Source of the DNA: Phytoseiulus persimilis
Lineage: Eukaryota; Arthropoda; Arachnida; Mesostigmata; Phytoseiidae
DNA: 64,000 nt
Reading direction: 5' to 3'
Assembly (NCBI GenBank): GCA_037576195.1
Contig: CM075103.1
Location: 15,438,001-15,502,000 of the forward strand
This document shows, piece after piece, positions 1 to 12,774 of this stretch (positions within the stretch are counted from its first letter, which is position 1; each line of letters starts with the position of its first letter). Under the pieces are notes generated by a model. The model ran no database searches. It was not told the DNA's origin and saw only the letters and a program-made list of their open reading frames with translations. Made by a program: the position numbers and the translations under genes.

Positions 1-1
1 T

Positions 2-3000
2 TTCCGTGACAAACGCGTGCCACCGGCGGAATCTCGATGTCCGGTCCTGCTTCCAGAGTCTCCAGAACTTTTGGATATTATTCTGACGCAGGAAATGCTT
101 TTCAGCCGCGAACGCCCTCCACCGACCAGTATACGACAGAGACGAGCCTCGGTGCCTCGAGTCAACGCCTCAAGAGTCACATTGCGCTCGAAGCCAAACT
201 TCGTACCCCCCAGAAATCTCTTCACCTCAGGCAGCGATCCTCGGAGAGCGGCAAAGTCTCCACAGCGATTCCTTGAGGAACTCAGGTTTGTGACCTGGAC
301 AATCTGATCTGCTTCTCTCCGCTCCACGTGCGTGATTGGAGGATTGGGGAGAGATTCTCAATAATGTCAGACAGACTCGGAGTTCGAACCGAGCTCAGCC
401 CACGAGCTGACCTTGGAACGAAAACTCTGCATGATGATCTATCCTTGGGCGGAGCCGAGTTTTCCAGCACAAACGACGTTGACAACGTCAATGTGATCAC
501 TCTCAGAGTGGAGCAGTCAGCTGAAATCGATGAATTGAGACTTCTCAGACTTCATCGCGAGCGAATGCACGAGTCAGCTGGCTTGGGTCTCCATGCAAAC
601 AAACGACACTCCTCGGTGGATGTTCGAATGATGTCTTGATGATGGGGACATTTCTCTACTTCGATCTCAAGGTCGTTAGTGGCTAAATGATGAGGCTCGC
701 GTTCGAGCAGAGCTCCGTCGCAGTGCGGGAAGGCTCTCTGTGAGAACGCTGCTTATTTTGGGTCAATAAACCGGCCAGTCATTTGCATGCAGAGACAGCA
801 ACAAGGAGGAAGATCGTCGTCTTGACACAGCAGCCAGCATGACCAGTCTTGGCTCTGTTCCGGTCGCTCGGTTCCACTCAAGGCTCTCGTTCCGGCACAG
901 ATGTCCCCATCTTGTTCCTGATTCGGAGAGCGAATTCGGATTGGAATTGAGCTTCAGGCGGACAGCGTCCGGCCTCCCTTGGCGGAACCTCCGCAACGCT
1001 CTCGAAACTCGGTTCGATCCGGGTCTCAGCTCGATAGATCTCCGTTTGCCAAGTTGTCTGTCTCCACCATCCGCTGTCGACACTCCCCTGCCAGAGGCGT
1101 ATCGATCAGCGATTGACACTCGAGTGGATCCTGAAACACTGCATTGTCTCCTCGATCTCTGCTCGACTAAACACAGAGGGAATATTACGGGATAGCGCCG
1201 GGAGCGGACCCGGTAATTTTTGGGGATGCCGGGAAGGGGGGGGGGCTCCGGGCAACACTCTGATTTTCAATAGTCCCGATTCAATCAGCGGTTCGAATCC
1301 AGATCCGGTTCTCGCCCGAACAAAATTTTTTGGAACGTTCAGCGATATTTCATACCTGTGTCTCTTCCAGATCGAGTCGAGCGCCTATTCTACAGAATAA
1401 TTTCCTGAAGTCTCCAGGAGCTCGACAGTCCGTGGGCTACAGCTCCCCCGCAACGCCGGATGATCTCGACATCGACAAATTCCTCAGAGCGAACAGCAAA
1501 GAAGTGAGCTCCCATTGGGGATGCGTTCTCCGCATGAACTCAAAAAGTCGTACCCGCAACGATAAGCGACTTCAATAATTTTCTCATTTTATGAATTCGA
1601 ACGGGCTCGCGGGTTTGTCTTGCAGGGCTCCGCCGGGAGCAGCAACGGGTCTCGGCTTTCTACACGATCGACGCCAGATGGAGAGTTGGGTGATGTCAAA
1701 ATCGCACCTTCAAAAGCCAGGTAATTGATTCACGTCAACATCGATGATTCGGGAACGGCAACCAGAAGTTCCTATTCCAATATATGAGAGGCAGTCTGTA
1801 CTGCGGAGTTTGACTTGTCAGAGAGGCAGGGTCTTTGAATACTTATTATTAGCTCCATTCGAGTTTTGCAACATCATCCTCGCGCATGCGCGGATACCTT
1901 GGAGAGGAAAATTCCCGTCAGCCAAAGGTGGTGAGGTCAGCTTGGCGAGAGGTGCACGCCACGCTATGTGTACAGCGAAACGGATGTACGTCACCGCACC
2001 TAGGGCTTGTTCAAGTTGATCTACATGACTTTTTGTTAATCGGAGACAGCACAATGACATCCGCTCGCTTCAGGCTGCGACCAGTGTCTGCACGCCGGAG
2101 AGTACATGTGATACATGGGTCCGTACGGGTCAGCTCAGGGTTCGATATCGGTCTTATACGTATTATAGACACTGCCGCGTAAAAACAGTGAAGTATCGCT
2201 GGACCGGAAAGCGTCAAAACAAAATTTCTTACGCTAAGCCCACCGAGGTCGGCTCCTCCCCTGTGAGAATTTCGTTACAAAAAGACTCAATCTCAGACGG
2301 ATACAGAGTAGCAGATCGAGACATGATTTCACTCGGAACAACGAATCGTTATCGCTCAGCACGCGCCACGTTTCTGAACCAATGACCGACGCCCGAATTC
2401 GGGCTCAGCTTATCACGCTGAAACTCCGGATCTTCCTGTGAGTGGCAGCGATGGTCAAGAAGAATATCTCAGAGAGGGGGAAATTCGAGTGAGATCAGCT
2501 GCTGGAGCCCCGTACTCTCCAGAGAGCATCGTTGCCTCGAACGAGATAGTTTTCGAAATTCCTGACATCTATTCATTCGTTCTGAGGAGTCGAGCAAGTT
2601 GGTTGAAGGAAAAAGTCACGGAATAGATCGAAATAACAAACTTCGCAACCATCTCTCGGTCAAAAGACAGACCGAATGATCTGATCGAGCTGACGATCCT
2701 AAAACAAATACAGCCGCCGAACGATTTTCGGAATTCAAATCCATTTCCGACCGTCTTCGGATTCGAGTCTGGATTTGACCCCGGATCCGGCATGCGTCTC
2801 GGCATCCATCCAAGAGCAGTATTTTGTGTGTTCGGACGTCGATGGCTGGAATCCGAATCCGCCCGTTGAATCCCAATCGGACTTCGGACCTGCTATCAAC
2901 TCCGAAGTTGGATTCGACTCCGACACACATGCGGCCTCTTATCGTTGAATCGGAATCATGCCGATCTCTGCTGCCGAATTTGATGACGTCCTCGCATGAG

Positions 3001-3343
3001 CGGAACATGGGACGGTCGGGAAAGGAGAAACGGATCATGCTCGTCAGGAGGTTCCTTCTCAGACGAAGCACTTTTGTTGGTACCACCAAGACGGGGCTTT
3101 ACTGTAATCGAGAAACACGATGAGATGGAGACGTGTTTTTTTGAGACACATGTGATGGAGAAGAGATTTTCTAGAATCACACGACGAGTGGCTCCCGAAA
3201 GAAGAGCTCCATCGGCTTCTATCTGCGTCCTGCTGGATGAACATGAGGAGCTCAATTATCATCACATTTTCAGGCAATTCGGACCAGCCTACGACGACGC
3301 GGACGAGCTGATATTGAAAGACATCGAGCAAGAATTCCTCTGA
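2..3343 (+). CDS. Probable multi-exon gene, 5' end cut by window edge; product unrecognised
   Basis: Six segments with coding-like composition are linked by compatible splice phases. Exons proposed: 2-285, 342 to about 612, 929-1011, 1371-1503, 1626-1720, 2449-2488 and a terminal segment of about 3142-3343 ending in TGA. The best junctions are GAA|GTGAGC after 1503, CTTGCAG before 1626, AG|GTAATT after 1720 and CGA|GTGAGA after 2488. The deduced protein is polar and probably disordered, rich in Ser, Pro and Arg. One stretch near 520-600 (LRLLRLHRE then GLGLH) resembles the beginning of a PDZ fold, but the rest of such a domain is not seen. The last exon is acidic and ends in a tail with DDADELILKDIEQEFL. 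The junction into the last exon, and the donor of the second exon, are the weakest points. The 2700-2960 part, inside the last intron, is a degenerate tract of GGATTCGAATCC-like words. I do not recognise the family. Confidence 0.38.
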
Positions 3344-3760
3344 AGCTCAGTTGCATCGAGTTTCGTCAATTTTCCGCGATTGTAAAAAACAATTCATTGC
3401 TGCGTTCCAAGAGTATGCGTTTGATGAGTGTACATAAACGAATGTCTCATAAAATGTCGTTGATTTTGATTTTATGCTTCCTTTTCTTTATTTCATCTTG
3501 GTGCATGAATGTTCTCAGGCGATACAACTCTTCAATTTAGACAGAAACAAAGGAATTCTACACTTTGAGGAAGCGTCTGGCGGCTGAACGTGAGAATAAC
3601 TGTAGAAGCACCCAGAGTCGACAGAAGAATCCAGGGAACCCATAAACGGAGGAATCCTGAGTCGCGCTGCTACCAACGAAGTGGAAGGCGGTCTCTCTGG
3701 TCGTAGCCGCAGCCCCCGAAATGGTGCGCTTTCCAAAGCAGATACGCAAGATCGACTTCT
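3344..3760. other. Intergenic region with minus-strand poly(A) signal
   Basis: Separates the left-edge gene from the 3' end of the first omega GST, the two being convergent. TTTATT at 3487-3492 reads as AATAAA on the minus strand, about 270 nt past the GST stop codon, and is a candidate poly(A) signal. Nothing else is recognised. Confidence 0.5.
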
Positions 3761-5086
3761 TCAAAGACCCAGGTCGAAATCATACTTTCCATCCATGTAA
3801 AGCTTCAAGAAATCTGCGTAGGTTTTCACGTCAACGATTCTCTTCACAGCGGACAGCTTCTGCATCGACTCGATCCAGCTGTCTAGAACAGAGGCCTCCG
3901 GCAGCTGCAGCTCGGGGTAGATCTCACGCAGTGCGAAGTAGTGATGGAAGAAAGGCCATATCATGAAGTCGACGAATCCTGGCTGTTCCCCTGGAGGAGT
4001 AAATAGTGAAGCATCGAACTATTCCGAGCTTTCTCCGAGAATCCGGAAATAGCTCCGTATTGGACGAACTTTTATCGATATTGAAACCTACCGCCGAGGA
4101 ATTCCCGGCCTCTCTTGGTCAGTTCGTCGGCGATCGGCTTCACTTTAGCGATGAAATCTTCGAAAAACTCAGCGCGGCGTTCATTTTCGAAGTGGATCTT
4201 CAGAATCGGGAACAGAGATAGGCTCTCGAGGAACATCTGATCGAGCGCCTTCTCGAAAGGATCTTGCGCGATCAATCGAGTTCCATCAGAGACCGCATCC
4301 AGATACCTGGGCACGAAACGATCCTTTCTAGATATGAGGCATTTTCTACCAAATCGATCTGGATACACGGCCCCAATCCACGGTGCGGGTATCATTCACA
4401 TAATGGAGAACGCGAGGAAAAGAGAAGCGCTCACTCAGCGATTACGAGGGACTCGGAAAGCACTCGGCCGCCCTTTTCTATCAGAGGGACTTTTCCCGAC
4501 GGATTCTTTTTCAGGTACCAATCGGGTTTATCCTTAACATTGATGTTGACTATCTCCACCCTGAAAACGACCATAAGCGAGGCTCTATTCAGGAAGAACT
4601 TCGCGGCGGAGCACGATGGCTCTTTTTCGAGGGTTAAAGCGTAAAATGGGAAGTAAGTTCCCATCATGTTTGAAGCTGCACCGTAACCCACGGGATATCC
4701 TTGTGGAATGCGACGAGCAATGCTCTATGGCTGAATGGACAAAAACGGTGGCCAAACAGACGGATGAGATCAGCCTTCGGTTCGGGTTCCGTGGAGCCTG
4801 TAACGAGCCGAGAGTTCCGATTCAATAAGAGGATTCGACCCTTTACCAGCAATCACGAAGGAATCGACTCGACCATTCACTCCAGACACCAGCTCTTGTC
4901 CGGATCCATATTTGACTGGTAGTGGGATCAACGCCTCATTTGTCGGTACTTGGTTACGGTGCACAGTCTGATACACCCCTCAAGGCTGTGCGGTGAGATT
5001 CACTTCGGTGTGTCGGGCGGAAGCTCCTATCGAACGACAATGGGAACATGTTGGCACTCACCACTTCCAAGTGCGCTCAGTGACAT
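3761..5086 (-). CDS. GSTO: Omega-class glutathione S-transferase (copy 1)
   Basis: Omega GSTs carry out glutathione-dependent thiol transfer and dehydroascorbate-type reductions in the cytosol. Five exons on the minus strand fit in phase: 5086-5062, 4797-4692, 4560-4435, 4306-4092, 3990-3761, giving 233 residues, close to the usual 235-245. All four introns (101-264 nt) have GT and AG ends. The first exon codes for MSLSALGSG. The N-terminal thioredoxin-like domain holds the omega active-site motif RFCPF with Cys28, then the cis-proline region [10 protein letters not shown] and the glutathione-contact ESLVIAE. The all-helical C-terminal domain has [11 protein letters not shown], the usual omega DxxxWP signature. 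The ATG at 5086 was chosen because the matching exon of the neighbouring copy has the same phase and position. It lies head to head with copy 2. Confidence 0.9.
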
Positions 5087-5413
5087 TCTGGTGACGAGTC
5101 TGATCCGGAACAGAAGAACTTCGATACGTCAAACGGTGCCCGGACGAGGAGTTCCGCCGGCGCAGTGTAAACACGGTCTGCTCTTGAAGAGGCCCCTTGC
5201 CAACAGACCTGGGAGAGGGTAGCCGCGCTTGACACGCTTCGCTAGCACTGCAACGAAACCTGCCGACAAAGTTGGATAAACAGCTGAAAATAGTTTTGAC
5301 GAAAGAAGTTCTCCTCGGAAGTAATACGCCCCGTGTTCAAAGCTCTCCTTACACATTGCTGTCCGGAAGGTTGTTGACTGTGAATTCGTTATTTCAGTTC
5401 CTGGAATATTGAA
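5087..5413. promoter_or_regulatory. Shared upstream region of the divergent omega GST pair
   Basis: The start codons of the two omega GSTs face away from each other across these 327 bases, so both promoters and 5' leaders must lie here unless leader introns move them. No clear TATA box was seen. A bidirectional, co-regulated promoter is inferred from geometry only. Confidence 0.5.
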
Positions 5414-6700
5414 ATGCCGGTTCCCTCCAAGGCGTTCGCAGCTGGTGAGAATGGGCGATTTTCTTCCAACGGGTTGCTTTCTACACGTTCCATGTGACAC
5501 GCTTTGCGGTGCTGGAATCTCGGACGCTAAGATTCTAAGCGACTTTATGATAGTGGGAGCTGTCGAGAAATGGAGTGATCACCTCTTTCGAAAACTCAGT
5601 TTCCTCTCCTCGGTCTTCCAGGTTCAGTGGAGCCCCCGCGGGCGGCGGGCGTGCTGCGGATTTATTCCATGCGATTTTGTCCCTTTGCAATGCGATCTCT
5701 CTTAGTTCTCATCGCTAAAGCAATCCCGTGAGTCGAGCCCTGTTTTTTTTGGGACGTTCTGGAGTAGTGGCGAGAATTTTCGCCGAATCATGCTTCGAAA
5801 CATGTCACGCCTCGACATGGGTTGTTAAATCTCTCTCGCGTTTCCTTGGAAGACATGAGATCGTGAACATCAACTTGGTCAACAAACCCGAGTGGTACCT
5901 CAAGAAGTATGCGCCGGGGAAAGTACCGCTCTTGGAATCGGATGACGTCCTCCTGCCGGAGAGCTTGATTGTTTCTGAGTGAGTCCCCCCTTTCAATACT
6001 TTTTTCCCTCATCTCAATCGATGTATTCGAATGATTCTCGGTCGGATGACTCAATGTACCGGAGGAGTCGTCCTCAACACGACTCGACGTGACTGAGTTC
6101 ACTTTCACAGGTACTTGGAGGAAGCTTATCCAGGTCGTAAGCTCTTCCCTCAGGATCCCTACAAAAAAGCTCAGGATAAACTTTTGCTGGATTCTTTTGC
6201 TTACTCACCCGTCTTCAAAGCTTTCAGCCAGACCGGCCACGTTGAAGGCTTCAAGCAATTCTGGGAGAATGCTGAAATCATTGACAACGAGCTCAGGAAA
6301 CGAACGACGACGTTTCTAGGAGGTTGGTCTTATGTTTCTGGATCGAGCTCCAACGCGCGATCATTTTGGAGCGATGTCAGTTACAGAGCACTGGTGTCAG
6401 TGCACCTCCATTTAGAAACCAACGATAAACTCGGCTGACTGTTGAGGAAAAAAATCTATTGCAGGTGACCAACCCGGCTTCCTCGACTTGATGATCTGGC
6501 CTTTTTTCCAAATCGCGATAAACGCACCGAAATTTCGGCCCGAGCTGGAGGTTCCGCGAGAATCGATGCCCGGGCTGCTGTCGTGGACAGACTCGATGTT
6601 GTCAACTCGAGAAGTCAAGGAGCTCGTCGACCAAGATCATTTGATCGAATATTTTAAAGCTCGACTGGCAGGAACCAATGAATATGACGTCGGCTTGTGA
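5414..6700 (+). CDS. GSTO: Omega-class glutathione S-transferase (copy 2)
   Basis: Same family and predicted reaction as the divergent neighbour. Five exons: 5414-5444, 5622-5727, 5853-5978, 6111-6322, 6465-6700, totalling 711 nt and 236 residues. Splice phases are identical to copy 1, which shows the two arose by duplication with introns in place. The active-site motif is [10 protein letters not shown] with Cys30, followed by GKVPLLESD and PESLIVSE in the N-terminal domain. The C-terminal helical domain contains DLMIWPFF. The residue after CPFA is Met where omega enzymes commonly have His, a possible change near the active site. An AATAAA at 6793-6798 lies 93 nt past the stop. The short first exon ([11 protein letters not shown]) rests on splice logic and could be replaced by an alternative leader. 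Confidence 0.9.
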
Positions 6701-6792
6701 TAACTGAAATCCATTCACGAAACTTTTATCATATTATCATCACATGTGGCTAATGTTCGAGAGATGTTTTCAGTATCCCGAGTTTTGAAATG

Positions 6793-6798
6793 AATAAA
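6793..6798 (+). promoter_or_regulatory. Poly(A) signal of omega GST copy 2
   Basis: AATAAA hexamer downstream of the TGA stop at 6698-6700. Confidence 0.65.
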
Positions 6799-9700
6799 CC
6801 AGCTTCATTCTGGACGAAACATCATGTGTGATGATCTAGCCACCGTTGATGAGGAAGGGGCCTTTACATTATACATTTTGTTATTGCGGGGTTTGAGGAG
6901 GAACTTGAAGCCTTCGCGTCTTCTGTCATTTAGGAGCATCGAAAGCTCTTCGGAGAGGTCCGCTCATCTGAACTCCCTGAACGATCGTGAACTCGAATCG
7001 TGGGAGGACAGAGGGGATACTTACCTGGCTGCTTGCAAGGGACCGTTACCCCCAGACGGGATGCCTCACTCTCCGATTGGGATAAATCTCTTGAGGTTTA
7101 GGTGCTGATCGATCTCCGCCTGAAACGCCATCGCTATCGCAAACATCGAGAAGCATTAGAAATCCAAACGGAGTGATTCCGAGGTTCAGATCACTCGTTA
7201 GATGAAGGTGAGGTTTTGTCGCTGAAGACGCGGAGAACCAGAAGCCCTATCGGGAGTCGATTCTTCAGATGGTTGTCTAGGCAACGCCGAGGGACGTGGA
7301 ATCGCGGACGGAGCCCCGCAAAGTCGGGCCCGTTGGAATCGTGCTACGATTATGTGGGGGCTGTCATTCGTTCGCCTCCTCTTTGTCACATTCCGATCAC
7401 CTCGAAAAATCACCAGACTTCAATTCGAATTTTCTCTGCGGGTGGCCTTAGCTCTTCATGAGGAACTCCGCGCATCAGTTTATTTTCGTTTCATCCTAGA
7501 CGATTCTGAAAAAAAAAACGCCTCGAATGATGGGGCTGGAGGTTCTGAACAAGAGAACCCTTGTTGTTGACTCCATCGCCCTGCGTTGGAAATTCGTCAT
7601 GCATTCGCAAATTGTGTGGGAATTAACGTTGGAGGGAGGATTTTTGCCGTGGTATCACGGATGATCCGATGCGCGCTTGGGCTCACGTATCTTGACCCTT
7701 CATCTGAACCCACCGTACTGAATTGAATATTTGACACACTCCGCAAGCGTTCTCTTTTATCCAGTGACATACATTAGCCGAAAATCGGATAAACTTTCGG
7801 TGTGACACCCATGAAACTTCGAAATAGTCGAGATCGCGCAAAGTCCCTCGTTAACATTTAGGAGCGGAAGCTGTGCTGCGGTCGAGACCTCGAACTTGGA
7901 GAAGCCTTTGAATCTGTTGGACTGTGTGCGGGAATGATCAAACGAAACAAAATACTGGCACGCCCGGGAACTATCCGGGCCAAATCACATCGACGGCGTG
8001 CACTTGCCTTGCCAATCAACTTTTCCAACTACTCTTGAGGGAGTTTGGAGGAGTAGTATGAAGCTGCTGCAGCTAGGTTTAAGTGAGAGCTCCCTCCGGT
8101 ATGGGTCCCGTTCTGCCCGCCGCCAGCGATCACTCGTCTGATAATAGTTGGATTCGAGGCTTATAGGAGCTTCCGAACCGATACCGGTGCAGGTATCCAA
8201 GAGACCCGAGCAGAATAGCAGTTGTCTTCGTTTGTGAGGTGAAGAGGTATTACCAACCAATGGCACTGGGGCAGACCCCAGTGATAAAAGCATGCTCTCG
8301 GTTTCTCAAAAAGGTCAGGTTACGCTTATCGGATCTCGAGCGGTTGCAGCTGGCGGGATAAGATCCTTCGGAGCAGGGCAGCTCGTCGCCAGCAGCATGA
8401 TATCTTGATAATGACAGGAGCCGTGCGGGTGGGCGGAGCGTTCTAGGTTGGATCCGGTCGAGCGAGCGAAGCGAAGCGATGCGAGCTGTCTCTTCCGAGT
8501 CCCTGTGAGGTCATAGACGTCCACGAAATGAGGTTTTACCTAGTTTTCGTCCGTTCATTCCACTGTTCACGCGATTTGGGCGAGAGAGCTGCCTCACTGG
8601 GGATCGCATGAGACGTCACTCTGGCGACTCGGCGCCGCTCGGCCCGAACCAGAAAAATCCCGAATCGGATCTTCTGGATGCGATCAGGTATCGGACTCCT
8701 GACGGCTGGTGATAACAAGTCTTACCGTACCGGGGACACTCACCGAGGTTTCTCGAATTTCGGGAAAAATAATTTCCAAGAGCCTCTTGGATCCACTGCT
8801 CACATCTCGTTGAGATGAGATTTCTGAATGAGACCTGAACACGCGGTTCTGATTTTCGACCAACCAAATGCTTGCCTAATGCGTCGTATTAACTCCGGAG
8901 CTCTGCCACACATCTCGATAAGAACGCCCCTGATGTCGCATCATCGGATTGGATCTAAAACATAAGCTCAGATCGACCCCGGAATCACCTCAATCACACT
9001 ATCGGACTTGAGCTCCAGGGAATTCCTTTTGAGCCCTGACAAGTCTTGGCTCCAAGCCCAATCAGCCTCGCTGATAGCTCGGGTTAGCTCCTGAGTACTG
9101 TTACGCCATCTCCATTTGTCGGTCTGCGCTCGAATCGAACGATTCTGTTTAAGTGCATAGAATTCTTAGTCCCGGATTTTTCCGCTGAAATCCGGCCCCC
9201 GCCTTGATCGGCTCTTCGCTCACATTCAACCTCCGCCATGATCGATTCATCGCTCGGATTGAGCTGCGGCTCGAATCAACCTTTCGCTGCGACGGCCCAC
9301 CACGAAAAAAAAATAAAAAAAGAGCTTCTGCTCAATTCAGTGGTTGCCATCTGGCACTCGCTCGACTCACGTCTGACGGAGTTGCTCACGGGGATTCCCC
9401 GATCTGGCGAGAGACTGGACGATGTCTGCGACACTGAACATTGAAGCCTTCGCTCAAGAGCAGAATAACATCCTGAACCCACAGCAGCTGAGAGCAACAA
9501 TATGCTACTCTTCTGTCCTGGAGTCGCAGATTTCGTCGTTTTCGTTCCTATCAGTCAGAGAAATAACTTAAATGTCCTGTTGGAGTGTTTCTCCCTTCGA
9601 GCTCCTGATCTGAGTGCCGAACCCCAGCAATCTCTGCGGCGTGTTTGTCGACTTCGTGCCTCCCCGCTCAGGATTTGTTGTCACGACGAACTGCGTGCAG

Positions 9701-12700
9701 TCACGTTCATCCTCCCACACGAGTACTTTGTTCTTAGAGCTCTTGATTCTAATTCCGGAGGGATTCCCCAGTGGTCGCTGTTCCTCCTCGGTATCAGATC
9801 TCTGGCGTCGGGTCTCTCGTTTCATCGATTTACTAAATAATCCACTGACATATTACTTGTCAACGTCTGTCGTGGTGGTCAGTGGTTTTGCACGTGCTCG
9901 TTAAGTCCTGCTGGTTTTCTACGATGCTATTGTTGAGCGGTGAGGTCTGGGGAAAGCATAACAAAAGTATCTACCAGGTGGATTTGGCTTTCCTTGTTTC
10001 CCGCGAGGAGTCTCGAACTGATCGATCCCATGAGAGCTTTTAAGCTGTTCACTCGTCTCACTTTCACGAGACAGATCATCGCAAACCGATCCCACAGAAT
10101 AGATCGCCTCGCTCGAAAAGCTCCGTCCCCAACGTTCGCACTGAACGGGACAAACACTCGTTCATGAAGCACAGACACCAATATGCCAACGGTCAATCTC
10201 AATCTTCGGAGAGACAGCCGAAGTTACCAGGAATGAGAAAGATTTGCGGTCGTTGAAACGACATGAATCTGATAGAGAGGCCTTTCGTTAGAGTCCACTG
10301 CTTCGACCCTCCTGGCAGTTTGTGCTGGCGCAGCCGCCATCTCTCAAGATTGTGGTTCCGGTCAAATCCAAAACACTTCCTCAAGCGATAAGACCAAATG
10401 TGACCTGGTCATCGGAACTCTCGCGGTTGGCCTTGCAACAAGAAATGGGTTCCAGTGAGTTCATGATCTAAATCCGGATAACTTCGTCAAATGGATTGCT
10501 CGATGTATGTTCCTCGTCGAACTCGGTCCAAAAGATTCCTCACCCAGCATCACTCACTGACGGAAAATTCTTGCGAGGTCAACCGTCTTTGTTCGGCAGT
10601 AACTCAGTAACATGTGCCTTGTGGGGGGACAACCCCCCTCCCCCCACAGGCTCGGTTTCCGCCGCACCGAATCGAGGTTTGTACTCCAGGCTGGTTCGAC
10701 GACGGGTAGTCGAATTATCCTGTGAGGAAGCTCTTTCCCAAACTCGACGATGTCCCAAGTGCCCTTCCTCTTGGAATCGATTCCTCAAATATGCTTGTTG
10801 CTTGTCTAAACAGTCATTTGGTAATCTGGACAAGCCCAGCATTCGATTAATGGTTGTTCACCGTGCTTCACAGCAATACAGAATAAGCCGGGTTTGTATT
10901 TTTAGCTGATGCCTTTGAGCACGTCCCGGCCGAGATAAAAGTTCGCATCAGAGCGAGAGGAATACGATGTACGGGAATTCAATTGACCCTTCTTCTCCGC
11001 AGCTGAAGGCTCTTACGCGATGGATGGCATTCTTCGGTTTGGAATACACCATGGAGGAGGTGGTTGTGGTTCGTTCGAATAAGCGTACCTGGATCGACTC
11101 GTAAATATCGGTTTCTACTTCTCTCTGCACTCTAACTAAGTCACGAGATCGAAACCTGCAAATTTCACTGATCAAGAGCCGAGTTCAAACCGAGGGCACT
11201 TTTCTGGCATGAGAGCTCTTCCTTCCCTCGCTTCCTTCGCGCCGAGAACCTGTCGCAGACTAGGTACACACGGAGAGCCGATATCCAATGTTGCGCATCT
11301 CCCGGGTACACTTTTTCGAGAAAACCGCGAAGAATTCCGTGAAGAAAGCGACTCGACTGATATCCTTGAAGCTGTGTCCATGTTCGCCGAGATCCGATCG
11401 GGACTCCGGGCATTCGAGATTCTGGGTATTTTTTATCGGGATTCCGGCTTATCGGGATTTTGAACCCAAACCCTGTCGATTCCCCCTAGAATGACTCCGA
11501 TTTTCCACGGTTAGTCTCGCGGCGGCGACTTGGAGATCACCGCCTCTGGGTCTCTATCCCTGCGGAAAGAAGTGATGAATAAAGTATGGGAAGTTCGGGC
11601 AACCCGGCAAAACCATTCCCCAAGTAAACAGATTTCAAAAGTTTCGGATATCGCCTGTTTCATGCTCGGCTCCGCGCGCTCATCCCGTGCTTGACGGCTT
11701 GCGTAGCATGATCTATTGATATTCAATCCATTGCATGCCTCATTTGACAGGGTTGGATTTGAAACCGGCATTGGGAGCTTACACACTTCACTGAAGCTCG
11801 AGGAAAACTGGCCGGAATCCTACGATTCAATGCCGACTTTCCGAATGCGATATCGGATGATACGTCTTTGTTTCTCTCCGAAAACTAGATTTTGTAGAGC
11901 GAGATGTTTATGGTTGAATCTCCCAAACAGCGTCAAATCATCGATGACGATGACGAGGCGAGTGACTGACGTTTTCTTCTCTCCATCCGGCCGACCTTGA
12001 GATCCGCCGATGGCCGGTGCGTCTCCCCAACAGCATACGCGTCCTTCCGGTCCAAAGAAGAACAAATCATTCCGTATTCACTTGGTAGCTGTTGCCAGAA
12101 ACATCCTTCGGAAAGACAGTGATTCGAGAGTGCGTTTTTCCCCTGGTGACACTTTAGAGACCCCTCGCTGAGCTTCTCTAAACGCATTCTCTTTCCCTAA
12201 AGAGAGTCCCTCTCCCGACAACATCAACACAGCCCCTCATCTCGGCTTCCAAAATATCTGTTTGTTCATCTGTCGATGAAATTAGAGGACTTCTCCGATT
12301 CAAGTTCCACAAGTGAGCCACCCGATTTAGATTTTGTATTCTTGCACGTTAGTCACTCGTGTTCATTTCTTCGTTCCTGTCACGGGAAACAAGAAAGCGG
12401 AAAGTCGGGGCTAGTGGCCGGCTTGCTTGGAAGTGCTTGTCACCGCGAATGACGCAGGTGTGACACTCTCACAGAGAACATGCGAAACCCTGTGCCTTGT
12501 CTCCAATGCTGAACGGATTGTGTCCGAGAGTGATTTCCAAGTGCATCTCCAGCTTTCGATGACTTGGAAGCTGGAGGCGGATCCTCAGCGACCAATCGTT
12601 TTATTTCTGACTTCATCCGACTCGTGGCCTTGAGCCTCGACGGTCGGGAAGTGCCGCAGCGACGTGCATTCAACCAGAGGACTCGTGCGACGGAACCTGG

Positions 12701-12774
12701 CGTTCTCTTGAAATCAGTGTATGCTTCCCATATTTACAACATCTTTCGCTATCCACAGGATCATCGGAACGAAA
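6799..12774. other. Long intergenic stretch, no supported gene
   Basis: Only short overlapping open frames on both strands, none with a recognisable motif or a convincing splice chain. It contains a G/C homopolymer near 10621-10647 where runs of G and of C are separated by a few bases. Regulatory DNA for the ALDH gene downstream may lie at the right end. Short-exon genes cannot be excluded. Confidence 0.4.

Noticed and set aside
839-1195. Long opposed open frames on both strands (about 118 codons each)
   Set aside because: Only the 929-1011 part was kept as an exon; the remainder lacks motifs and the frames are mirror images in GC-rich DNA.
1285-1310. GGTTCGAATCC, which looks like a tRNA T-arm
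   Set aside because: No acceptor stem, D-arm or anticodon arm could be fitted upstream at the right distance.
2616-3089. 157-codon minus-strand frame
   Set aside because: It lies over a repetitive GGATTCGAATCC tract and has no motif or splice context.
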